The notes beneath the pieces are model-generated. The model was given only the letters and a program-made list of their open reading frames with translations. It was not told the origin of the DNA and did not search any database. This document shows, piece after piece, positions 1 to 9,043 of a DNA stretch of 64,000 bases. The position numbers and the translations under genes are program-made. Origin of the DNA: Sediminibacterium ginsengisoli (lineage in GTDB: Bacteria > Bacteroidota > Bacteroidia > Chitinophagales > Chitinophagaceae); assembly GCA_945865545.1 (NCBI GenBank), contig CAMBEQ010000005.1:1-64000 (forward strand), written 5' to 3'. Each line of letters opens with the position of its first letter. Positions within the stretch are counted from its first letter, which is position 1.

Positions 1-1328
1 AAATTAGTCCCATCACGATGGGGCATCCCGGCACTTTACCAAAGACCAATGAAACAGCTATAGAATACGCCATTATCATGGGCTTAGCCTGTGGTTGTAC
101 TATTGAAAAAAATAACTATTTCGCTAGAAAAAATTATTTTTATCCCGACCTGCCAAAAGGGTATCAAATTTCACAACATACTACGCCTATTTGCGTAGGA
201 GGTAATGTATCTATAAAAACGTCAAAGGGGGAAAAAAGTATTCAATTGAATCGAATTCATTTAGAGGAAGATGCAGGTAAAAGTATTCATGATCTTTCTG
301 ATACCTCTACCATGATAGATTTAAACAGAGCAGGTACCCCCTTAATTGAGTTAGTGACCGAACCATGCCTTCACTCCGCCGAAGAAGCATTTGCCTTTGT
401 AACAGAAATTAGAAAATTAGTAAGATGGTTAGGGGTATGTGATGGCAATATGGAAGAAGGAAGTTTAAGATGCGATGCCAATATTTCTATTCGCTTACAA
501 GGGGAAAAAAAATTAGGCACAAGGGTTGAAATAAAAAATTTAAACTCGATACGTAATATCAAGAAAGCCATTGAATATGAAATTGATAGACTTATTGAGA
601 TTACTGAAACGGGTGGAAAAATTATTCAACAAACAAGAAGTTTTGATGCCAATAACGATACCACTTTCTCTATTAGAGATAAGGAAGATGCCAATGACTA
701 TAGGTATTTTCCCGATCCCGACCTGGCTCCCTTTCATTTAAGCAATGAAAGTATTGAAGCCATTAGAAAGAAATTACCCGCATTACCCAATGAGCTTCAA
801 AAACAATGGGTTAGCCAGTTTCATTTGTCAGAATACGATGTAGAGCAATTAAGCGAACATAAGAATGAAGCCACTTTTTTTATTGAATTAACTAAATTAA
901 GCACCCATTACAAGTCTATTGCTAATTGGATTTTAGGCCCCATTAGATCCTATTTGAATGAATCTAATGCTAGTTATGAAGAATTGGGCTTAGCATTACC
1001 TTATATTGCAGCATTAATTGAAATGGTTGAAGCCAACCAGTTAAATTTTTCTGTTGCAAGTAATAAAATATTGAAAGAAATTATAGAACAACCACAATCT
1101 CCATTAACTTATGCCGAAGAACATAATTTGCTGCAATCCAATTCAGCGGATGAAATGGAACAATGGGTTAATGAGGTTTTAGTAAAACATCCCGACAAAG
1201 TAACTGAATATAAAAAAGGAAAAAAGGGCTTAATAGGTTTATTTGTAGGAGAAGTAAAAAAAATAAGTCAAGGAAAAGCCGACCCAAAATTAAGTACACA
1301 ACTGCTTGAAAATAAATTAGCAGAATAA
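1..1328 (+). CDS. gatB: Asp-tRNA(Asn)/Glu-tRNA(Gln) amidotransferase subunit B, 5' truncated by the window edge
   Basis: Reading frame is open from base 3 (ISPITMGHPGTLPKTN...), followed by CGCTIEKNNYFARKNYFYPDLPKGYQISQ and IELVTEP, typical of GatB; C-terminal YqeY-like tail. Confidence 0.96.
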   Translation, partial: ISPITMGHPGTLPKTNETAIEYAIIMGLACGCTIEKNNYFARKNYFYPDLPKGYQISQHTTPICVGGNVSIKTSKGEKSIQLNRIHLEEDAGKSIHDLSDTSTMIDLNRAGTPLIELVTEPCLHSAEEAFAFVTEIRKLVRWLGVCDGNMEEGSLRCDANISIRLQGEKKLGTRVEIKNLNSIRNIKKAIEYEIDRLIEITETGGKIIQQTRSFDANNDTTFSIRDKEDANDYRYFPDPDLAPFHLSNESIEAIRKKLPALPNELQKQWVSQFHLSEYDVEQLSEHKNEATFFIELTKLSTHYKSIANWILGPIRSYLNESNASYEELGLALPYIAALIEMVEANQLNFSVASNKILKEIIEQPQSPLTYAEEHNLLQSNSADEMEQWVNEVLVKHPDKVTEYKKGKKGLIGLFVGEVKKISQGKADPKLSTQLLENKLAE

Positions 1329-1360
1329 ACAATAGTTATTCAATTTTTTAAAATATTAAT

Positions 1361-2497
1361 ATGAACATCAAAAGTATTTCAACCATCTTATTCAGCACCC
1401 TCTTTTTATTGGTTGGTTGCAAAAAAAAGTCAAACGAAGCCACTTATTCAGTGACGGGACAAATTCAAAATGCAGTCAATAGTAAATTGTTATTACAAGA
1501 AGTACCTTATGGTGGAAAACCCATTGTTACACTTGATTCTACTACCTTGGATAAGGAGGGCAAATATGCATTTAGATTCATTGCAAAACAAGAAGGTATT
1601 TACAGATTGGCAACCGAAAAAGATTTTGAAATTATATTTGTCAATGATGAAGAAAATATTCAAATAAATGCAGATGCAGCTAATTATCAATCCTATAATA
1701 TAAAGGGTTCTAAAAATAGCAGTGCCCTACTAAATTTTTTAATCCAATATCGAAAAAAAGATTCTTCCTTATTTTCAACCTTATTTAATTTAGACGCTTT
1801 ACAAAAACAAAAAGCAAAAGATAGTAGTATCTTCTGGCTGCAAAAACAAAGAATTACAAAAATTAATGATTTAAATGAATTGGTAGAAAATAACATCATT
1901 AGTTCGTCTAGCCCAGCTATTATTTATTATAGCCTAGGTTTAAGCTTGAGATCAATGGAATCAGCCAAAGTATTAGCCCTTGCCAAAGCAGCTGCAGAAA
2001 AGACAAAAGCAGTTCCCCTGGTTGAATTTGTTGCTTTATTAAGCACTCAAGTACAATCCAATACAAAAGAAGCAGCAGCAAGTGTAGGTAATATTGCGCC
2101 TGAAATTTCATTAGCAGACCCCAATGGAAAAATTATATCCTTAAGTAGTTTGCGTGGAAAATATGTATTGGTTGATTTTTGGGCAAGTTGGTGTGGACCC
2201 TGCAGAGGAGAAAATCCAAATGTAGTAGCTGCTTATGAAAAATATAAAAATAAAAATTTTACCGTATTGGGTATATCACTAGATGAGGACAAAGCCAGCT
2301 GGTTAGAAGCCATTAAAGACGATAACTTAAATTGGCAACATATAAGTGATCTGAAAAAATGGGAAAGTATTGTAGTAGGCGCTTATCAAATAGAAGGAAT
2401 TCCTTTTAATGTGTTAATAGATCCAACTGGGAAAATTATAGCAACTGAATTAAGAGGCCAAGCTTTACAAGAAACATTGGCTAACGTATTACAATAA
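1361..2497 (+). CDS. TlpA-family thioredoxin-like lipoprotein with N-terminal DUF4369-like domain
   Basis: Lipobox-like LLVGC near N-terminus; thioredoxin motif DFWASWCGPCRGENP. Confidence 0.88.
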   Translation: MNIKSISTILFSTLFLLVGCKKKSNEATYSVTGQIQNAVNSKLLLQEVPYGGKPIVTLDSTTLDKEGKYAFRFIAKQEGIYRLATEKDFEIIFVNDEENIQINADAANYQSYNIKGSKNSSALLNFLIQYRKKDSSLFSTLFNLDALQKQKAKDSSIFWLQKQRITKINDLNELVENNIISSSSPAIIYYSLGLSLRSMESAKVLALAKAAAEKTKAVPLVEFVALLSTQVQSNTKEAAASVGNIAPEISLADPNGKIISLSSLRGKYVLVDFWASWCGPCRGENPNVVAAYEKYKNKNFTVLGISLDEDKASWLEAIKDDNLNWQHISDLKKWESIVVGAYQIEGIPFNVLIDPTGKIIATELRGQALQETLANVLQ

Positions 2498-2524
2498 AAT
2501 TATTTCAGATCAAGTACGCCTCTT

Positions 2525-4852
2525 TTATTTTTGTTTAATAAAGGTCTTTATTAATGCAGGCAGTAATATCAAATTGGTAAAGGTACTCACCACCAAGGTT
2601 AACGACGTAAGCCACCCTAAGGCCTTGGTGCCTCCAAAATCGCTGAAACAAAAAATAACAAACCCTGCCACCAACACCATAGAAGTATAAATAATACTGA
2701 TGCCAGTATGCTTTATCGTTTGTATTAAAGTAACATTGACCTGATTATTTAAACGAGGCAATTCTTGTTTATAATTCACTAAAAATCGAATGGTTACATC
2801 TATAGCAATTCCTAATGCTACGCTAAAAACCAATACCGTAGATGGCTTTAAAGAAACACCTATCCAACCCATCACTCCAGCAGTAATCAATAAGGGGACT
2901 ATATTAGGCACCAAAGAGCACATCAATATAGGAAAGGACCTAAATAAAAATATCATGCACAAAGCAATTAATAAAAAAGCCCAAAAAATTGATTCCCCTA
3001 AGCCAGTAATAATAAAATTACTTCCTTCTAAAAAAGTAACACTACTCCCTGTAATTTGAATATTGTATTTACTACTATCAAAAATAGATTGGGTAGCACT
3101 ATCTAATTTTTTTAAGAAGATGGGCAATTGAGCACTACCAATATCTTTCATATTAACACTCACTCTTGTTTGACTTTTGTCCTTATCAATAAATTTTGCT
3201 AACAACTGCGCAGGGCCAGCTGACACGCCCTTGCCTTCTTTATTCTCTTTGTTGAATTGTAAAAAGGGGGCTATAAAAGCCATTTCAGTAGTGGTAGGTA
3301 GTGAATAAGCAAGACTATCTCCATCATAAAATGCTTGTTTAGCAAATTTAATTCCATTTAATAAGCCCATGGGCTTACCCAATTCAGGTTGTTGGCTTAA
3401 ATACACTTCTAAAGATTCCAAGTCTTCCAGTGGATGTATGCTTTTTATTAAGCCATTCCTTTTTTTGGTATCAACAATAATTTCTAAAGGCATCACCCCA
3501 CCTCCTTCTTTTTCAAACCATTTCAAATCGGTATAGAGTTGGTCTTTTTTAGGCAAATCATCTACAATAAAAGCTTCCTTCTTAATATGCATCACCCCCA
3601 TTAAAGAAAAAATAATAAAAACTAATGTAATTCCAAAAACCCATTTAGTATGACTAAAGGTCCATTTTTCTATTCTAAGTAAAATCTTTTCTAGATATTT
3701 ATTGTCTAAATATTTAACATGTTTAGGCGATGGGGCATCTAAATAAGTAAGCACTGGCGGTATAAATAATAAGCTAATAAAAAATATGGCCATAATATTT
3801 AATCCCGATACCCATCCAAACTCTTTTAACAAAGGACTTTTTGTGAAAGCAAATACAAAAAAACCGATCGCTGCTGTGATATTGCAAAATAAAGTAACAA
3901 TACCCATCCTACTCACCATTTGAACAATTGCTTGTTCTTTATTTTTAGTTTCCTTAAAGGAAGTGTGGTACTTATTTAAAAAGTAAATACAATTGGGAAT
4001 CCCAATCACTACAATCAAAGGAGGGATTAATGCAGTAAGTAAAGTAATTTTTTGTCCCATTAAAACCATGGTCCCAAAACTCCAAATAACACCCATAATT
4101 ACTACCGACAAACTTAAAAGTGTAGCAGAGAGGGATCTGAAAAATAACATCAAGGTAATGGCAGATAATAATAAGGAGCCAATCAAAAACCAAACCATTT
4201 CTTTTTTAATTCTATCCGCCAAAATGGTTCTAATAAAAGGTAAGCCACTTATGTGCACTGTTAATCCGGTCTGCTTTGAAAAAAAATCGAGTTTGCTTTG
4301 TAACATAGCGATAATATGCGACCGAGCACCGCTATTAATAGAGTCTGGTTGAAAGCTAACCGCCATGATATAAGCATGGCTATTGGGATTGTACAATAAA
4401 TTTTTATAAAAAGGCAATTGCTCTAGGGTGGCTTTATTATTTAATAAACTAGAGTCATTTTCATAAGGAGCATTAAAAACTTTATTGACAAGAAATTTAG
4501 TTTGAGTGCTATCTTTACTAATGGTATACGCATAGGGCAAACTAAGGACATCTGTTACACCTTGGATTTTCTTTAAAGATTGATGTAAATTATATACAGC
4601 ATTAAAAACTGATTTAGTATATAGGCTGTCTGTCTGAAATCCAACCACTACGGTGGTGCCATCTACCCCAAATTTCTTAACGAAATTTTTATAAATAATG
4701 AATTTAGGATTGTCTTCAGGTATAGCCTTAGTAAATTCATAACTCAGTTTTACTTGAATGGCAAAATAGCCCATGATTAAAGTAATTACACCCAATAGGA
4801 TTAAGGACACTACTTTGAATCTAACTATTAATTGGCCAAGTTGTTGCCACAT
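2525..4852 (-). CDS. RND/MMPL-family transporter (predicted exporter)
   Basis: 775 aa with two repeats of a periplasmic loop plus TM bundle (IGIPNCIYFLNKYH / LGIAIDVTIRFLVNY), typical of MMPL/RND permeases. Confidence 0.85.
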   Translation of the reverse strand: MWQQLGQLIVRFKVVSLILLGVITLIMGYFAIQVKLSYEFTKAIPEDNPKFIIYKNFVKKFGVDGTTVVVGFQTDSLYTKSVFNAVYNLHQSLKKIQGVTDVLSLPYAYTISKDSTQTKFLVNKVFNAPYENDSSLLNNKATLEQLPFYKNLLYNPNSHAYIMAVSFQPDSINSGARSHIIAMLQSKLDFFSKQTGLTVHISGLPFIRTILADRIKKEMVWFLIGSLLLSAITLMLFFRSLSATLLSLSVVIMGVIWSFGTMVLMGQKITLLTALIPPLIVVIGIPNCIYFLNKYHTSFKETKNKEQAIVQMVSRMGIVTLFCNITAAIGFFVFAFTKSPLLKEFGWVSGLNIMAIFFISLLFIPPVLTYLDAPSPKHVKYLDNKYLEKILLRIEKWTFSHTKWVFGITLVFIIFSLMGVMHIKKEAFIVDDLPKKDQLYTDLKWFEKEGGGVMPLEIIVDTKKRNGLIKSIHPLEDLESLEVYLSQQPELGKPMGLLNGIKFAKQAFYDGDSLAYSLPTTTEMAFIAPFLQFNKENKEGKGVSAGPAQLLAKFIDKDKSQTRVSVNMKDIGSAQLPIFLKKLDSATQSIFDSSKYNIQITGSSVTFLEGSNFIITGLGESIFWAFLLIALCMIFLFRSFPILMCSLVPNIVPLLITAGVMGWIGVSLKPSTVLVFSVALGIAIDVTIRFLVNYKQELPRLNNQVNVTLIQTIKHTGISIIYTSMVLVAGFVIFCFSDFGGTKALGWLTSLTLVVSTFTNLILLPALIKTFIKQK

Positions 4853-4867
4853 AGAGTTTTATTTAAA

Positions 4868-5506
4868 TTATATTATCCATATAAAAGCGGCTACTTGCGT
4901 AAACGCGCCTATGGCGAAACCAACTATTAATTCATTTTTAGTATGATCGCTTACCACCATTCTAGCACTTACCACCAAAGCAGCGAATACGATGGCCATT
5001 AAAATCCAAGTTAAATTATTTACTGGATAATAAACCCCCACCAAAATTACAGCCATTAGTAAGCCACTTATAGCCATTGCATGTAAGCTTACTTTTATAA
5101 AATTATTAACAGTTAATCCAATAGCGCTGGCTATAAAAATACCAAAATAAAAATACTTCAGTGCCAAAGGCTGATCCGTAAAATTTCTACTTAAATAATA
5201 CATCCACCAATAAAAGAACATGGTAATGACATAAGGTATAATTCTTTCTTTTCTTGTACGTAAAAAAATACTATCACTTAACTTAAGTCTCCATAATAAA
5301 AATACGGCAAAGGCTGGAAAGAAAGCAGTTAGCCAAAAAACACTAAACAGCTTTAATTTTAATTGCCAGTCGGTGATGCCTGCAAATTCAAACGGCACCA
5401 AATACATTAAGTAGATAAAAAAGTAGGTAGGTATAAATAAGGGATGAAATACATAAGAAATTGCATTGGCAATATAGGCAAGTGGTTTGGGGGCTTTGTT
5501 TTCCAT
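4868..5506 (-). CDS. Multi-pass membrane protein, possibly PAP2-like
   Basis: 212 aa, strongly hydrophobic; C-terminal SDHTKNELIVGFAIGA resembles a PAP2-type motif but is not a clean match. Confidence 0.5.
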   Translation of the reverse strand: MENKAPKPLAYIANAISYVFHPLFIPTYFFIYLMYLVPFEFAGITDWQLKLKLFSVFWLTAFFPAFAVFLLWRLKLSDSIFLRTRKERIIPYVITMFFYWWMYYLSRNFTDQPLALKYFYFGIFIASAIGLTVNNFIKVSLHAMAISGLLMAVILVGVYYPVNNLTWILMAIVFAALVVSARMVVSDHTKNELIVGFAIGAFTQVAAFIWII

Positions 5507-5522
5507 GGATGGTAATATTTAG

Positions 5523-7037
5523 CTAGAGTTCTTTTCTTAATCTAGCTACTGGAATATTTAATTGTTCTCTGTATTTTGCCACAGTTCTTCTCGCAATATT
5601 ATACCCTTTTTCTTGCAATTGTTCTGTTAATTCATCATCACTAAAGGGTTTATGCTTGTCTTCTGATTCTAATAACTCTTCTAAAATTGCTTTTACCTCT
5701 TTAGTGCTCACTTCTTCCCCTGAATCGGTAGTCAAGGATTCACTAAAAAAATATTTTAATAAAAATGTGCCAAATTCAGTTTGTACATATTTACTATTGG
5801 CAACCCTACTCACGGTAGAAACGTCTAAATTAGTTTTTTCGGCAATGTCCTTTAGTATCATTGGCCTTAGTTTAGTAGTATCTCCGCTCATAAAAAAAGC
5901 CTCCTGATGAATCAAGATAGAATTCATTGTTTTCAAAAGAGTTTGTTGTCTTTGAAGAATCATTTCGATAAACCATTTAGCAGAATCAATCTTTTGCTTT
6001 AAAAAAAATACCGCTTCCTTTTGAGCCTTATCCTGCTTGTTGCCTCTGTCATACTCCTTTAACATTAACTTGTAATCATCGCTAATCACCAGTGGCGGCG
6101 CATTCCTACTATTTAAAATTAACTCTAATTTTGTATTATTAATTAATACTGTAAAATCAGGGATAATATATTTATCCGCTTCACTCATATGTCCCGTTTC
6201 TGCACCAGGCTTTGGATTTAAAGAAACTATTTGATGCAGCACTTTTTTAATCTGACTTTCATCTAAATGAAAACTCTTCTGTATTTTATCGTAATGTTTT
6301 CGAGTAAATTCTTCAAAATATTTTTCAATAATGGTAATAGCTAAAACCGTATCTAGATCAACCTCTCCAGCTTCTTCTTTTCTTCTCTTTAATTGCAACA
6401 GTAAGCATTCTTGTAAATTTCTGGCACCAATGCCAGGGGGATCAAATTGTTGCACTTTTAACAAAATCGCCTCTATTTCACTCACTTCTACCGTCATGCT
6501 TTGTTTAAAAGCGAGGTCATCGGCTATGGATTGTAGGGCTCTTCTTAAATACCCATCATCATCTAAACTTCCAATAATTTGTTCGGCAATTTTATAAGCA
6601 TGTTCTTCCAAAGCCAACATACTTAATTGATCCATTAAAATTTCATGTAAACTTAATTCCGCTTTAATAGGGATAACCTTATCGTCGTCTAATTCTGGAA
6701 AATAATCATCTTTGGTTTTATAGTTAGCCACATCCCCGTCATCATCATAATCATAGTTGCTCAATTCTTCATTGCTCATTTCAAATTCATCTACTGGAAT
6801 AGCTTCTTCCTCTTCTATATTTCCATCCAATAATTCATCTTTCATTTCTTCCACCGACTTCTCCATATCTCCTTCTAACAAATCTGCATTCATTTCCAAT
6901 GCTGGATTTTCTTCTAGTTCCTCCTTAATTCTTTGTTCAATTTGTGCAGTGGGAACTTGCAACAACTTCATGAGTTGTATTTGCTGCGGCGACAATCTTT
7001 GTAATTGTCTTTGTTGCAAGGATTGTCCTAATGACAT
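5523..7037 (-). CDS. rpoN: RNA polymerase sigma-54 factor
   Basis: N-terminal Q-rich region I (SLGQSLQQRQLQRLSPQQIQLMKLLQVP) and C-terminal RpoN box ARRTVAKYREQLNIP. Confidence 0.97.
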   Translation of the reverse strand: MSLGQSLQQRQLQRLSPQQIQLMKLLQVPTAQIEQRIKEELEENPALEMNADLLEGDMEKSVEEMKDELLDGNIEEEEAIPVDEFEMSNEELSNYDYDDDGDVANYKTKDDYFPELDDDKVIPIKAELSLHEILMDQLSMLALEEHAYKIAEQIIGSLDDDGYLRRALQSIADDLAFKQSMTVEVSEIEAILLKVQQFDPPGIGARNLQECLLLQLKRRKEEAGEVDLDTVLAITIIEKYFEEFTRKHYDKIQKSFHLDESQIKKVLHQIVSLNPKPGAETGHMSEADKYIIPDFTVLINNTKLELILNSRNAPPLVISDDYKLMLKEYDRGNKQDKAQKEAVFFLKQKIDSAKWFIEMILQRQQTLLKTMNSILIHQEAFFMSGDTTKLRPMILKDIAEKTNLDVSTVSRVANSKYVQTEFGTFLLKYFFSESLTTDSGEEVSTKEVKAILEELLESEDKHKPFSDDELTEQLQEKGYNIARRTVAKYREQLNIPVARLRKEL

Positions 7038-7048
7038 AAATAATCGCT

Positions 7049-8248
7049 TTAAGAAAGTGCTTTAAGTAAAACAGTTGAAAAAAGAGCTCCTTTTTCATGC
7101 ACTTGCTCTTCCGTCCAAGTTAAACTCATTGCCGTTGAAATACATCTACTCATGATGGCATCACTTTTTTCAAAAGAAGTTATATTTAATTTTTCTAAAC
7201 CTGCTTGTTGCTCCGCGTTTAATCTATTCAAACTTTGAACATTTTTAAGATGCATCCATTTTTTAATATAATGCCAGTTGTTGGCGTACCAATAAAAATT
7301 ACCTGGTAATATTCCAGCTTCTTTAAATGCAGCAATCACTTTATCCGCTGCTGCTTGAGTGGGTAAAAACCAACTTAAGAAACTTCCACTGTCTCCAGCA
7401 GGATCAGGAACGGTTCTAAATTCAATGCCCGGCACTTTTTCCAAATAAGATTTTAATATAGATTGATTCTTTTTTTGAATACTTAAAAAATGATCTAGTT
7501 TTCTAATTTGAGCCAAGCCTACCGCTGCATGCAATTCACTGATTCTAAAATTATACCCTAAAAAAGGATGTAAATCGGCGCCTCTGTCTACGCCCAAATG
7601 ATCATGCCCATGATCGGTGTAGGCATCTGCTTTAGTGTACACTTCTTTGTCATTAGTCATCACTACACCCCCTTCTCCACAGGTAATTGTTTTTACAAAA
7701 TCAAAAGAAAAAGTACCTGCATGACCAATGGTACCAAGTGCCTTTCCTTTATACGTGCCACCAATACTTTGGCAGGCATCTTCTAATAATATTAATTGAT
7801 GTTCATCACAAATTGCTTTTAAAGCATCCATATCGGCCATGCTTCCGCACATATGTACGGGCATTATACACTTCGTTTTTGAAGTAATCGCAGCCCTAAC
7901 TGCTGAAGGAGATAAAGTGAGAGAGCTGTCTATATCTACTAAAACGGGAACGGCGCCCACACTTAAAATAGCCTCAAAACTAGCCACAAAGGTAAAAGCT
8001 GGCATAATGACTTCATCCCCTGCTCCAATGCCAAAGGCGGCCATAGCGGTAGTGAGTGCAGCAGTTCCGCTAGAGGTTAACTGTGCATACTTGCTTCCAA
8101 ATTGAGTACAAATAGCTTGTTCCAGCTCTTTAGATTTCCAAATACCCTTTCTTGGCCCATCAAATCCATAACGCATTAATATACCGGTCTCTAGGACCTC
8201 ATTTACTTCTTTTTTTTCTTCTTCTCCAAAGAATTCAAATCCTGGCAT
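7049..8248 (-). CDS. DegT/DnrJ/EryC1/StrS family PLP-dependent aminotransferase
   Basis: SSGTAALTTAMAAFGIGAGDEVIMPAFTFVAS and FSFDFVKTITCGEGG (PLP lysine region). Confidence 0.9.
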   Translation of the reverse strand: MPGFEFFGEEEKKEVNEVLETGILMRYGFDGPRKGIWKSKELEQAICTQFGSKYAQLTSSGTAALTTAMAAFGIGAGDEVIMPAFTFVASFEAILSVGAVPVLVDIDSSLTLSPSAVRAAITSKTKCIMPVHMCGSMADMDALKAICDEHQLILLEDACQSIGGTYKGKALGTIGHAGTFSFDFVKTITCGEGGVVMTNDKEVYTKADAYTDHGHDHLGVDRGADLHPFLGYNFRISELHAAVGLAQIRKLDHFLSIQKKNQSILKSYLEKVPGIEFRTVPDPAGDSGSFLSWFLPTQAAADKVIAAFKEAGILPGNFYWYANNWHYIKKWMHLKNVQSLNRLNAEQQAGLEKLNITSFEKSDAIMSRCISTAMSLTWTEEQVHEKGALFSTVLLKALS

Positions 8249-8270
8249 ATCCTTGATTTTTAATGATAAA

Positions 8271-8278
8271 CAAAGGTA
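8271..8278 (-). promoter_or_regulatory. Bacteroidota -7 element TACCTTTG upstream of the DegT gene
   Basis: Minus strand reads TACCTTTG (TAnnTTTG), 22 bp before the start codon; no clear -33 box. Confidence 0.35.
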
Positions 8279-8342
8279 GTTTAAAAAACGAAAATTGGGT
8301 GTTTTTCAGTAATTTGCGCCCGTAAAAAACCCTAGTGAACTT

Positions 8343-8765
8343 ATGGAATACAGCAAATTGATCTCCGTGTCTGGCAAGTCTGGATTATTTGAATTATTAA
8401 CCAGTAAAAGTGATGGCGCCATTGCTAAATCTTTAGAAAACGATAGTACTCAATTTATTAGTTCTAGAGCCCATCAATTCTCCCATTTAGAGAGCATTGA
8501 AGTATTTACCACCCACGAAAACGTATTCTTAGCAGAGGTTTTTATTGCCATGGGAAAATCAAAAGAAGCCTTACCTAATGACAAGGATCCTAAATTGGTA
8601 CAAGCTTACTTTAAAAAAGTATATGCCAAAATGGACTTTGATCGCGTTTACCCAAGCGATATGAAAAAGATGATCAAATGGTACACTCAACTACAAAAGC
8701 ACGAAGTAACCCCTACTTTACCCGAAGTAGAGGATGATGCTGAAGAAGAAGAAGAAAAGGCATAA
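8343..8765 (+). CDS. DUF5606-like conserved protein with acidic C-terminus
   Basis: MEYSKLISVSGKSGLFELLTSKSDGAIAKSLE, typical of the Bacteroidota DUF5606 family; ends DDAEEEEEKA. Confidence 0.75.
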   Translation: MEYSKLISVSGKSGLFELLTSKSDGAIAKSLENDSTQFISSRAHQFSHLESIEVFTTHENVFLAEVFIAMGKSKEALPNDKDPKLVQAYFKKVYAKMDFDRVYPSDMKKMIKWYTQLQKHEVTPTLPEVEDDAEEEEEKA

Positions 8766-8934
8766 GCCTTTTCTGATGAAAGAGTCACACTCCCTAGCTT
8801 TTGCTGATAACAGAGTAACACTCCCCGGCCTTTGATGATAACAGAGTCACACTTCTTGCCTTTTCTGATGAAAGAGTCACACTCCCTAGCTTTTGCTGAT
8901 AACAGAGTCACACTTCTTGCCTTTTCTGACAACA
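8766..8934. repeat. Tandem repeat, five 30-31 bp units plus a partial sixth
   Basis: Units at 8766-8796, 8797-8827, 8828-8857, 8858-8888, 8889-8918, partial 8919-8934; consensus GCYTTTKCTGATRAMAGAGTCACACTYCYT(A). Units 1 and 4 are identical. Confidence 0.95.
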
Positions 8935-8950
8935 ATCAACAATTTATATA

Positions 8951-8984
8951 AAAAACTTACTCAACTTAGGGTAAGTTTTTTTTT
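8951..8984 (+). terminator. Intrinsic terminator after the DUF5606 gene
   Basis: AAAAACTTAC-TCAACTTAGG-GTAAGTTTTTTTTT: 10-bp stem with T tract. Confidence 0.8.
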
Positions 8985-9043
8985 ATGCTTAAATTGCAAG
9001 AGAAGCAAATACTATTAAAATTCAATTTGCCTAAATAATTAAA

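Noticed and set aside
8766-8934. CRISPR array
   Set aside because: Units are contiguous with no unique spacers and no cas genes nearby.
8687-8935. 82-aa minus-strand ORF
   Set aside because: Arises only because the tandem repeat lacks stops on that strand; non-ATG start, crosses antisense into the DUF5606 gene, frame drifts through unit lengths of 30 and 31.
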